A stretch of DNA of 15,483 nt from Caldimicrobium sp964595655 (GTDB lineage: Bacteria > Desulfobacterota > Thermodesulfobacteria > Thermodesulfobacteriales > Thermodesulfobacteriaceae). The stretch covers positions 1 to 15,483 of the forward strand of contig CAZQQV010000035.1 of assembly GCA_964595655.1 (NCBI GenBank). The letters are read 5' to 3'. The translations under genes were made by a program, and so were the position numbers. The notes below the pieces were generated by a model, which was not told where the DNA came from, did not search any database, and saw only the letters and a program-made list of their open reading frames with translations. Positions within the stretch are counted from its first letter, which is position 1. Every line of letters begins with the position of its first letter. Below, piece by piece: positions 8,580 through 15,483 of this stretch.

Positions 8580-9608
8580 TCAATTCTCCTCACTTTCTCT
8601 TTTTGCTAAAATAAGCTTGTAAAGTTCAAAAAGAAGGCTCTTAAGCCCTTCTCCTGTTACACAGGATATAGGATAAATTTTACTTCTCAGGTCTTCAGGA
8701 AAAAGTTCAATAATCTTTGAAATTTTTTCATTTCTTTCTTCCTTATGAATTAAATCAATTTTATTCAGGGCTATTAGAAACTCCTTTTTAAGAAGGGCTG
8801 GATTGTAAAGTTCAAGCTCCCTCTTTAAAATTTCAAAGTCTCTTTTGACCTCGCTTTCTCTTGAAATATCGAGTATATAAAGAAGAACTCTTGTTCTTTC
8901 AATATGTCTTAAGAATTCATGGCCAAGGCCTATCCCCCTGTGGGCCCCTTCAATAAGACCTGGTATGTCTGCCACAATAAAGGTTTCTCCATCTGGCATT
9001 TTTACCACTCCCAGATTGGGCTCAAGGGTAGTAAAGGGATAGTCAGCAATTTTTGGTCTTGCTGCGCTAACCCTTGAAAGAAAAGTGGATTTTCCTGCAT
9101 TGGGGAAGCCAACAAGCCCTATATCCGCAATAAGTTTTAGCTCTAAGATAAGCCAGCGCTCCTCTCCAGGAGTTCCAGGTTCTGCAAACCGGGGGGCTTG
9201 CCTTACAGGAGTGGCAAAATGGGCATTCCCTCTCCCTCCTTTTCCACCCCTTGCAACAACCAAACTCTGCCCAGGTTTCACAAGATCTCCAAGGATTTCT
9301 CCAGTTTCTGCATCCTTCACTACCGTTCCCACAGGCACTTTCAAAATAAGGTCCTCTCCATCCCTTCCTTTCATTTTTTTTCCCATACCAGGGCGCCCAT
9401 TTTCCGCCCTAAAATGAACCTGATGATAAAAATCATAAAGGGTGTGAATCTGAGGGTCTGCAACAAGAATCACATCTCCTCCATCCCCTCCATCTCCTCC
9501 ATCTGGCCCACCTCTTGGCACATATTTTTCCCGTCTAAAGCTTACACACCCTCTTCCCCCATCTCCGGCTTTCACATAAATCTTTACCTGATCAACAAAA
9601 CGAGCCAT
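8580..9608 (-). CDS. obg: Obg family GTPase (ribosome assembly / growth control)
   Basis: Essential cytosolic GTPase bound to the large ribosomal subunit. 342 aa: glycine-rich Obg fold 1-158 (for example GGPDGGDGGDGGD at 33-45 and GGKGGRGNAHF at 121-131), then the G domain with G1 GFPNAGKS (167-174), G2 around T193-T194, G3 DIPG (214-217), G4 NKID (282-285) and G5 SC (315-316). The optional C-terminal OCT domain of longer homologues is absent, as in many species. Start ATG is preceded by GGGTGA seven to eight bases upstream. First gene of a probable obg-proB-kinase unit. rpmA/rplU, frequent neighbours, are not upstream here. Confidence 0.97.
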   Translation of the reverse strand: MARFVDQVKIYVKAGDGGRGCVSFRREKYVPRGGPDGGDGGDGGDVILVADPQIHTLYDFYHQVHFRAENGRPGMGKKMKGRDGEDLILKVPVGTVVKDAETGEILGDLVKPGQSLVVARGGKGGRGNAHFATPVRQAPRFAEPGTPGEERWLILELKLIADIGLVGFPNAGKSTFLSRVSAARPKIADYPFTTLEPNLGVVKMPDGETFIVADIPGLIEGAHRGIGLGHEFLRHIERTRVLLYILDISRESEVKRDFEILKRELELYNPALLKKEFLIALNKIDLIHKEERNEKISKIIELFPEDLRSKIYPISCVTGEGLKSLLFELYKLILAKRESEEN

Positions 9609-9716
9609 ACACTCACCCTTTTTTTACTTTACCATAATATTAAGCACTTTTAAGATTTTTTCTGCTTTAAGAAACTCTAAGGAGGATATTTCCGGCTTCA
9701 AATGGAGAAAAAGGCT
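9609..9716 (-). other. Leader / intergenic region before obg
   Basis: 108 A+T-rich bases between the DHH gene and obg. It holds the obg Shine-Dalgarno (GGGTGA) and a TAATATTAT stretch that could supply a -10, but I find no good -35 at 16-18 bases and no convincing terminator hairpin for the preceding gene. Read-through from the DHH gene into obg is therefore possible. Confidence 0.4.
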
Positions 9717-10766
9717 TTATATAGGAGGGGCAGCCTCGGTGAAGCGATACTCCTTTGTTTTACTTTGAGAAAAATATTTCTTAAATAACTTTATAAGACT
9801 AATGGTTGAGAATTCGTCAGAAGGTATGGAAAGAGCCTCAAAGGGAATTTCTGCCCGGGCCTTCTCCTTGTGGCCACCTGACTTTCCCAAATTTTTGAAA
9901 ACTTTGCTAACAAGCTTTCCTGCATCTTTGCGATAACCATCACACCTCACAATTACGATTAGGGTCTTTTTGTATTCACCTCCCACAAATACCCAGGAGG
10001 TCTCATACACCTTGTTAAGAAAATCAGCCACCAATACAAGCACATCGGAATTGCTAACCTTTCCAAGATAAGTAAAGGCCTTATTCCCAAGGTATTTCAA
10101 ATTTTCCAGAGCAATTTTAAAATATTTAAGCTCCGATCTTCTCAAATCAGAAGATTCAATTTTGGCAAGGAGATGTCTATTCATTTTTTTAAAAAGCCTC
10201 TGAAAGGCAAGCACATCCTGAAGTTGGGCGCTCTTTCGAAAATTATCCGTATCAGTCTTGAGTCCATAGGTAAGAGCTGTAGCAAGATAAACATTGGGAT
10301 TAAGCTTCAGGGTTTTAAGATATTCATATAGAATGGTTGATGTGGCTCCATACTCAGGTCTTATATCAATAAAATCAGCATTCCAGCCATTGGTAACAGG
10401 ATGATGATCAATTACTGCTGTAAAATGTATATTTTTAAATTCTTCACGATGAGTGGGTTGAGAATCAACGAGGATAAATTTGGTATAATCCGAAAGAAAC
10501 TCTCTCTTAAAAGGGATAACGGGTATTTTTAAAAGTTCAACCATCACCTGATTGTTTAGTCTTCTTATTTCATTCACATGAGATAGGGTGATTTTGGCCA
10601 CTCTATTTTGAAGAAGCTTTTTTACAGCAAAGGCACTGGCTATGGCATCAGGATCTGCCCAGAAAAGCACAAGCACTTTATCATTTTTATCAAAGAGTTT
10701 TAAAAAATATTTAAGTCTTTCCTTGTTTGATTTGCACTTGGGATAGGAAAGACCTTTTATAGACAT
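9717..10766 (-). CDS. DHH/DHHA1 family phosphoesterase (NrnA-like)
   Basis: Predicted cytosolic metal-dependent phosphodiesterase of the DHH superfamily, which includes nano-RNases and cyclic-dinucleotide or pAp hydrolases. 349 aa. Motif I is ADPDAIASA (37-45), motif II VDSQ (100-103), the signature IDHHP at 119-123, then GATSTIL (140-146), TDTDNF (171-176) and a DHHA1 substrate loop GGHKEKARAE (297-306). The canonical motif I begins with His four residues before the first Asp (HxxPD); here that position is L34, and the GGGH of DHHA1 is SGGH. From memory, this variant recurs in deltaproteobacterial homologues, so it is probably a subfamily trait. The exact substrate is open: nanoRNA, pAp or c-di-AMP/pGpG products. 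A diguanylate cyclase gene upstream makes pGpG worth considering, but nothing links them directly. Shine-Dalgarno before the ATG is weak. Confidence 0.85.
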   Translation of the reverse strand: MSIKGLSYPKCKSNKERLKYFLKLFDKNDKVLVLFWADPDAIASAFAVKKLLQNRVAKITLSHVNEIRRLNNQVMVELLKIPVIPFKREFLSDYTKFILVDSQPTHREEFKNIHFTAVIDHHPVTNGWNADFIDIRPEYGATSTILYEYLKTLKLNPNVYLATALTYGLKTDTDNFRKSAQLQDVLAFQRLFKKMNRHLLAKIESSDLRRSELKYFKIALENLKYLGNKAFTYLGKVSNSDVLVLVADFLNKVYETSWVFVGGEYKKTLIVIVRCDGYRKDAGKLVSKVFKNLGKSGGHKEKARAEIPFEALSIPSDEFSTISLIKLFKKYFSQSKTKEYRFTEAAPPI

Positions 10767-10801
10767 AGTGATTTTAGATCGGATTTTTAATCAACTTTTA
10801 A

Positions 10802-10829
10802 ATATTAATTAAAATTTTCTAAAAATCAA
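10802..10829 (-). promoter_or_regulatory. Candidate sigma-70 promoter for the DHH gene
   Basis: On the minus strand, TTGATT (10829-10824) and TAATAT (10807-10802) are separated by 16 bases in an A+T-rich 83-base gap; a start about 30 bases before the ATG is expected. It follows a possible terminator of the preceding fragment. The composition is so A+T-rich that chance matches are likely. Confidence 0.45.
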
Positions 10830-10849
10830 GATAAAATTTTAAAAGCCAA

Positions 10850-11245
10850 TTAAAAAAGGAAGCCTCCACTTCCAGCAAGGATAAAAACCATGGCCTGCCC
10901 CGGAGTAAAGGAAAGCTCAAAAAGAGCCCCGGCAATGAGAACCTCTTCTCCTGAACACACATAAATGGGAATGGACCTTTCTCTTCCTTGAAGTTTTTCT
11001 TCTATTTTCAAAGGGGTTTCCTTATGGGTAAAAAGATAAAGGCTTAGATAGGCAATAAAAAGAGAAAAAAGAAGAGTAAAAAGCAGACGAAAAAGGGCAA
11101 AGTGAAATCCAAGCATTCCATAAGTTAAAATAATAGATATCGGAGAGATGAGAGGGGCAATCATTAAAAAGGAGAGAAGAGGGGCTCTGCGGGGATCCTT
11201 TAGGGCATAATCAGTGAGTTTTTTGAAGAAAATTAAGAAAGAACC
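10850..11245 (-). pseudogene. Remnant of a PF03773-like integral membrane permease
   Basis: The frame is open from just after a TGA at 11248-11246 inside the kinase gene. It contains no ATG, GTG or TTG until ATG at 11164, and that ATG has no Shine-Dalgarno. Yet the 27 codons before it read as permease-like protein (DPRRAPLLSFL leading into MIAPLISPISIILTYGMLGF), so the homologous reading frame extends past any usable start. The family (predicted permeases, DUF318/ArsP-like, two repeats, about 300-350 aa) has a loop like FLLATPLINPISIILTY and a second half like PVYVCA...LSPGAALAFLLAG. Here I see both, IPIYVCSGEEVLIAGAL and FTPGQAMVFILAGSG, and then a stop (TAA at 10850) where further helices are expected. 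About half the protein is missing at the N-terminus and the final helices at the C-terminus. It could still be expressed as a 104-aa peptide. Family call from memory of motifs. Confidence 0.55.
10852..10873 (-). terminator. Weak intrinsic terminator at the end of the permease remnant
   Basis: On the minus strand GGAAG-N6-CTTCC forms a 5-bp stem followed directly by six T. It overlaps the last codons of the permease fragment and would end the signalling cluster before the DHH promoter. The stem is short, so efficiency is doubtful. Confidence 0.4.
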
Positions 11246-13806
11246 TCAAGAAGTTTTTCAAGGCTGAAGGGCTTATAGAGAATGTGATTTACCTTTAGAT
11301 CCCCTGCCTCCTTTATTACCTCCCTTTCGGTAAACCCTGTTATTAAAATGGTTTTATAACGGGAAAGATCCTTTCCTTCAGAAAGAAGCCTCTTTAAGAG
11401 ATAAATCCCTCCTTTACCCTCAGAGACAGTTAAATCAAGAATAAGTATTTCAAAGGGGTTATCTTTCTTTTCAGCTTCTAAAATTAACTCAAAGGCAATA
11501 TCGCCATTTTCTGCAGTTTCAACCTCAAAGCCCCTTTCCTCAAGAAATTCCTTTAAAACCTCCCTTATGTCAGCCTCGTCATCAAGAACAAGAATTTTTT
11601 TCCTAGAAAATTCCTCCCTTTGGATTGTTTCTTTTTCTTGGGATATGGTCTCCCTTTTTTGCAGAGGAAATTTTATGATAAAGGTTGTGCCTCCTCCAGG
11701 AATAGATTTTACCTCAATTTTACCTCCGTAAAGCTCAACAATCCTTTTTACCACATAAAGCCCAAGGCCAGATCCCTGGGGTTTGGTTGAAAAACCTGGT
11801 TCAAAGATCTTATTGAGGTACTCATCAGGGATTCCAGGGCCGCTGTCGGTAAATTCCATAAAAAGGTAACCATTAACAGTGTAGGCCTTTACCTTAAATT
11901 TTCCCACATTTTCCATGGCATCTCTTGCATTGAGGACAATATTTTGAACCAGGGAAAGAATATGAGATTGCTGAATGGGGAGATAGAGCTCTTCCTCAAC
12001 ATCTAAAGTCAGCTTTATTTGACTTCCTCTTAGATAAAAGGGAACCCAGTTTTTTAAAAATTCCGTGAGATTTACCCATTCCTCTTTTTTCATTTCCCCT
12101 CTTGATAGCACAAAAAGTTCTCCCACAAGATGCCTCATTCTCTCAAAGGCCTCTTCTATCTTTTCAAGATAGGAAATTTCCTTTTTGCCCATTTCTTTTC
12201 TTTTTTCCTTGAGAAGCTCAAGATAACCCCTAACAATCATAAGGATGTTATTGAGATCGTGGGCAAGGCCTCCTGCTATCTTTTCAATGGCAAATTCCTT
12301 TTCTTCCTTTAAGAGGCGCTCTTCAAGTTTTTTTCTCTCCGTGATATCCTGAATGAGCCCTATGAAAAGCCTTTTTCCTTCAAGATAAAATTCATCAAAA
12401 TAAACCTCAGCTATAAAAAAAGACCCATCCTTTTTTCTTGCAGGGAATTCAACTCTCCTTTTGGCAAGTTGAGAGCGCGCCCCTTTTGCTATTTCTTCAA
12501 AAACTTTTTTAGCCCTTTCTTTTAAGTTTTCATCTGCAATAAGTAATTGATGAAGATTAGCTTCTTTTAGCTCCTCTTTGGAATAGCCAGTGATTTCAGA
12601 AAGTTTAGTATTTACATAAAGAACTTTATCTCCTTCATCAATTACTGCAACTCCAACTGGCATAAATTCAAGCACCTTCTCAATAAAGCGGAGGGCCTCT
12701 TCTTTGGCTTTGATATATTCGCTAATATCCTCAATAGCGGAATAAATAAGTTTTTTTCCTTCCTCCTCAAAAACCTTAGAAGAAATGAGGGCATAAAAGG
12801 GGGTTCCATCAAATTTTTTTAGCCTGTTTTCAAAGCCTACCACCCTTCCTTCTCTTAAAAGTTTTTCAACAAACCTTTTCCTTTCTTTTGAGTCCTCCCA
12901 GAAATCTTGAACCTTTAATTTCTTTAAATCCAGTGTTCCATCCAAGTCCTCAGGGATACCAAAAAGCTCTCTTGCCCTTTTATTAACCCTTAAAATTTTC
13001 CCCTCTTGAGTTGAAACAACAAGGGGAATCCCTGCCTCTTCAAAAAGTCTGACCTGTTCGGTTGTATCTGTATAAAAGGTAATCTTGAAAATCTTTCCCC
13101 TTTGAGATTTAAAGATTTTGAAGTATCTAATAAAATAGCGGTTTAACTTAGGGGAATAGACCTCTTCTTCTGCCCTTTCTGTAAAAATAGGGCAAGTCGG
13201 GCAGGGCCCTTCTCTATCGTAAAGGATTTCGTAACACTTAGGTTTTTCTCCTTTACAAAGCTTTCTTAATTTATCATTCATAAAGAGTATGTTGAATTCT
13301 TCGTCGTTTACAAAGAAATAGCCAGGATAGGTTTCAACTACTTTTTTAAAAAGATGGAAAAGTTCGGTTTTTTCAGTTAAATCTTCAATAAAGTGAAGAT
13401 ATCCAAAGACCTCTCCCTTTTCGTCAAAAAGGGTTAAAAGATTGACTCTTAAAAATTTTTTAAGTCTTGGCTCGTAAAATTCCTTAAAATAAAAGCTCTT
13501 TGGTTTGAAAGAAATATCTTTTTTCTCACATTTTTCCACTGGACAAAGGGGACATTCCTTTTCATTTTTACCGCAGGCTGTTAGAATACATACTTCCCCT
13601 TCTTTTAGAGGACAAAATTCAGGACGCTCCTTTAGCCCGTGCACCACTTCATAACAGTATTTCCCCTCAAGTTCAGCTCTTTCCTTTCCAAGAAGCTTAC
13701 AGAAAGCCTCATTGACAGAAAGGATGCGATGCTCCTTACTCAGCAAGAAGGCAGGAAAGGGAGATTCCATTATAATTTTTTCTGAGTTAAGATAAAGGCT
13801 TTTCAT
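11233..13806 (-). CDS. Cytosolic hybrid histidine kinase with four PAS-like domains, two Cys-rich
   Basis: 857 aa, no signal peptide or membrane helix. PAS1 about 10-145 has Cys 36, 51, 65, 73, 78, 85, 88 and 93, including CPLCPVEKC. PAS2 about 155-250 has Cys 184, 191, 202 and 205 in CYEILYDREGPCPTCP. PAS3 about 252-365 and PAS4 about 372-495 lack such clusters. Then the phospho-acceptor H516 in GGLAHDLNN, HATPase with N626, DSGPGIP (654-660) and GSGLGL (678-683), and a C-terminal receiver with D742/D743, phospho-acceptor D791, T823 and K845. The CxxCP pattern suggests metal, iron-sulfur or thiol-redox sensing, but I know no proof. Start: ATG at 13806 overlaps the DUF2892 gene by 20 bases with AAGG directly before it; a second ATG at 13770 lacks a Shine-Dalgarno, so the first is kept. 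Kinase and receiver resemble those of the PhnD-type kinase at 4903-7437. Confidence 0.93.
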   Translation of the reverse strand: MKSLYLNSEKIIMESPFPAFLLSKEHRILSVNEAFCKLLGKERAELEGKYCYEVVHGLKERPEFCPLKEGEVCILTACGKNEKECPLCPVEKCEKKDISFKPKSFYFKEFYEPRLKKFLRVNLLTLFDEKGEVFGYLHFIEDLTEKTELFHLFKKVVETYPGYFFVNDEEFNILFMNDKLRKLCKGEKPKCYEILYDREGPCPTCPIFTERAEEEVYSPKLNRYFIRYFKIFKSQRGKIFKITFYTDTTEQVRLFEEAGIPLVVSTQEGKILRVNKRARELFGIPEDLDGTLDLKKLKVQDFWEDSKERKRFVEKLLREGRVVGFENRLKKFDGTPFYALISSKVFEEEGKKLIYSAIEDISEYIKAKEEALRFIEKVLEFMPVGVAVIDEGDKVLYVNTKLSEITGYSKEELKEANLHQLLIADENLKERAKKVFEEIAKGARSQLAKRRVEFPARKKDGSFFIAEVYFDEFYLEGKRLFIGLIQDITERKKLEERLLKEEKEFAIEKIAGGLAHDLNNILMIVRGYLELLKEKRKEMGKKEISYLEKIEEAFERMRHLVGELFVLSRGEMKKEEWVNLTEFLKNWVPFYLRGSQIKLTLDVEEELYLPIQQSHILSLVQNIVLNARDAMENVGKFKVKAYTVNGYLFMEFTDSGPGIPDEYLNKIFEPGFSTKPQGSGLGLYVVKRIVELYGGKIEVKSIPGGGTTFIIKFPLQKRETISQEKETIQREEFSRKKILVLDDEADIREVLKEFLEERGFEVETAENGDIAFELILEAEKKDNPFEILILDLTVSEGKGGIYLLKRLLSEGKDLSRYKTILITGFTEREVIKEAGDLKVNHILYKPFSLEKLLEVLS

Positions 13807-14011
13807 CCTTACAGCACTCTTTAATACCGAGCTTTTTATAAAGAACCATTACAGGGCACCAATTGGTAAAGGCAGATTGAATATGATTTAGGCTCATAAA
13901 GAGCAAAAAGGCCTTCCAGAACCAGTGCACATTTGAACCCCAGATTCCAAAAATAAAAAGAATAAGCATGGCTATTCCTGCAGTAAGCCTTAAAGCCCTA
14001 TCCATGGTCAT
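13787..14011 (-). CDS. DUF2892-type small membrane protein
   Basis: 74 aa. Two hydrophobic stretches (about 9-24 and 29-44) form a hairpin, followed by NWCPVMVLYKKLGI, the hallmark of the YgaP transmembrane/DUF2892 family, and a Cys-Cys-Lys tail (residues 66-68). Function is unknown; family members are often fused or adjacent to rhodanese or other sulfur-related genes. The start at 14011 is supported by AAAGGAGGG about nine bases upstream; a second ATG two codons later is possible. The gene is 23 bases after the GGDEF gene and overlaps the kinase start by 20 bases, so all three are probably translated from one message. Confidence 0.75.
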   Translation of the reverse strand: MTMDRALRLTAGIAMLILFIFGIWGSNVHWFWKAFLLFMSLNHIQSAFTNWCPVMVLYKKLGIKECCKDEKPLS

Positions 14012-14034
14012 AGCCCATACCCTCCTTTGGTTCT

Positions 14035-15447
14035 TTAGTATTCCTCTTCTGTCCAGAATTCCTGGCGAAATCTTATTACCCTATTTCTTCCAGTTTCTTT
14101 GGCTTTGTATAGAGCTACATCTGCAAATTTAATAGCCTCCCAGATGGCTGAAGTATCCACAGGAAACTCAGAAACCCCTATAGAAATGGTTCTTTTAAGA
14201 ATCCCCTTTGGGGTTTTAAATTCATATTCTTCTATAATTTTTCTTAACTTTTCAGCCACTTTTTCTGCCTCACCTTCTCTTATATCCACAAGAAGTATCA
14301 AAAATTCCTCGCCACCAAATCTTACCACAAGATCGGCTTTTCGCACATTTTCGGAAAGAAGCCTTGCAGTTTCCTTTAAAACAAAGTCCCCCACATCGTG
14401 CCCGTATTTGTCATTTATGGACTTAAAGTAATCAAGATCGCACATTAAAATTCCAAGAACCGTCCCCCTTCTAAGAATCTGGGCACAGAGGTTGTCAATT
14501 ATACTTTCAAGAAAACGGCGATTGTAAAGATTGGTGAGAGGATCTTTAAGAGATTGCTCTTTTAAGGCCTCGGCATATCTTTTGGATTCAATAACAGGTG
14601 CCGTTTCATCAATAAATTTACGAACAAGAGTAAGTTTTTCCTTTAACTTTTTAGAAGTAAGGGTTACTTCAGTTAAGGGAAGATGAATTTCTACAACCCC
14701 GAGAACTTTATTTCCAGCCACTATGGGAATACAGTAATGATGGGTAATATCCTGATATTCATAAAGTCTGCAAATATGAGGGGCCTCAAAGGAGGTAACC
14801 ACCTTTCCTGTTCTTTTGGCTCTGCATTTGTCTGCGTTAAAAAGCTTTTCTGCATTAATATCAAGCTCTTCGTGAGACTTATAGACCGTCCTCATGGTAT
14901 TTTGAGAATTGGAGACCTCATAGATCACAAAGCTTGAAAAGGAATGTCTTTGTAGATATTCTCCCAGTCGGTGATAAATTTCCTCTACGGTTTCGTCATT
15001 TTCAATGATGTGCCTGAAGGTTTCAAGCTCTCGAAAGTTATGCACAAGAAGATGTAGCTTTTCTGCCACCTCTCCGATTTCATCTTTTATAACAAATTTT
15101 AATTGGGTATCTGCCTGAAGACACTCGGGATTATAGACAAGATTTTCAAGAATGTTTTTGATTTTATCTAAGGGTCTTTTTACCATAAAGAAAAAGGCAA
15201 CTGCCCCCCATATAAGGAAAACCAAAACAAGGATAATTAAAAGATAAAGAATTCTCTCAAAGAAAAAGGGTATATGATTAATACCTGCCTTAAGGAGTAC
15301 ATTTTGGGTATAAAAATAAAAATAAAAAACGATAGCAAAGGAGACGGATACACAAACCCCTATGATAAAACCCACCTTCCAGAAAAGACTGCGATTCAAA
15401 AAGAATAAAAGAAATTTACGAAAAAATTGCCTCCAATCTTTATTCAT
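14035..15447 (-). CDS. Membrane GAF-GGDEF diguanylate cyclase
   Basis: Makes cyclic-di-GMP from two GTP. 470 aa: two transmembrane helices (about 24-47 and 66-89) with a loop of only about 18 residues outside; HAMP-like linker about 90-145; GAF-like domain about 150-285; GGDEF domain about 298-462 with DPLTNLYNRR (302-311), DLDYFKSINDKYGHDVGD (337-354) and active-site GGEEF (378-382). The inhibitory-site motif RKAD (369-372) is in the canonical place, five residues before GGEEF, so product feedback inhibition is likely. The GAF carries C208, C226 and C239 with nearby His 225, 236 and 237, a possible metal or redox site. Start ATG has TAGGAGC about six bases upstream. No EAL or HD-GYP hydrolase is in the window. 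Its promoter is outside the window. Confidence 0.93.
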   Translation of the reverse strand: MNKDWRQFFRKFLLFFLNRSLFWKVGFIIGVCVSVSFAIVFYFYFYTQNVLLKAGINHIPFFFERILYLLIILVLVFLIWGAVAFFFMVKRPLDKIKNILENLVYNPECLQADTQLKFVIKDEIGEVAEKLHLLVHNFRELETFRHIIENDETVEEIYHRLGEYLQRHSFSSFVIYEVSNSQNTMRTVYKSHEELDINAEKLFNADKCRAKRTGKVVTSFEAPHICRLYEYQDITHHYCIPIVAGNKVLGVVEIHLPLTEVTLTSKKLKEKLTLVRKFIDETAPVIESKRYAEALKEQSLKDPLTNLYNRRFLESIIDNLCAQILRRGTVLGILMCDLDYFKSINDKYGHDVGDFVLKETARLLSENVRKADLVVRFGGEEFLILLVDIREGEAEKVAEKLRKIIEEYEFKTPKGILKRTISIGVSEFPVDTSAIWEAIKFADVALYKAKETGRNRVIRFRQEFWTEEEY

Positions 15448-15483
15448 GGTTCTGCTCCTACTTATAGTTTTTAGCCTGTATTT

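Noticed and set aside
9085..9653. Two overlapping plus-strand open frames (110 and 151 codons)
   Set aside because: They are antisense to the glycine-rich part of obg, and their Pro/Ser/Phe-rich translation is what the complement of Gly/Lys/Glu codons gives.
15448..15483. TATAAG before the GGDEF gene as a promoter -10
   Set aside because: The transcript would begin inside or after the Shine-Dalgarno, so translation could not work; the real promoter should be outside the window.
1..15483. CRISPR arrays, tRNA or rRNA genes, insertion sequences, toxin-antitoxin pairs
   Set aside because: Looked for by eye on both strands; no regularly spaced repeats, no conserved RNA stretches and no transposase or toxin motifs were found.

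Overview
The window is a compact, A+T-rich, purine-loaded stretch from a bacterial chromosome. Every supported gene lies on the minus strand, so transcription runs from base 15483 towards base 1. Proteins are rich in Lys and Glu, which together with the low G+C looks thermophilic. The DHH phosphoesterase subtype, the many PAS/hybrid kinases and the sigma-54 regulator resemble what I remember of Thermodesulfobacteriota (for example Thermodesulfobacterium or Caldimicrobium). This is an inference, not a database result. No tRNA, rRNA, CRISPR, insertion sequence or phage gene was seen.

Layout in transcription order. (1) 15447-10850, a signalling cluster: a membrane GAF-GGDEF diguanylate cyclase, a small DUF2892-type membrane protein, a cytosolic hybrid histidine kinase with four PAS-like domains (two of them Cys-rich), and the remnant of a PF03773-like permease that has lost both ends. 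(2) 10766-9717: a DHH/DHHA1 phosphoesterase behind a plausible sigma-70 promoter. (3) 9608-4903: obg, proB and a membrane hybrid histidine kinase with a PhnD-like periplasmic sensor, closely spaced and probably co-transcribed. (4) 4780 to the left edge: dnaE (replicative DNA polymerase III alpha), overlapped by ATGA with a sigma-54-dependent response regulator whose last codons lie outside the window. A perfect 10-bp inverted repeat sits just upstream of dnaE.

The housekeeping genes (dnaE, obg, proB) are full length and carry normal catalytic motifs. The interest is in the signalling genes among them. Two hybrid kinases with closely similar kinase-receiver halves but unrelated sensors (periplasmic PhnD-like versus cytosolic Cys-rich PAS) share the window with a cyclic-di-GMP synthase and an enhancer-binding regulator whose own receiver is degenerate. 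No complete novel defence or mobile system is visible. The strongest leads are the Cys-rich PAS kinase, the dnaE-regulator coupling with its upstream palindrome, and the decaying permease.

No gap exceeds about 125 bases. The longest are 4781-4902 (palindrome and dnaE leader), 9609-9716 (obg leader) and 10767-10849 (promoter of the DHH gene).
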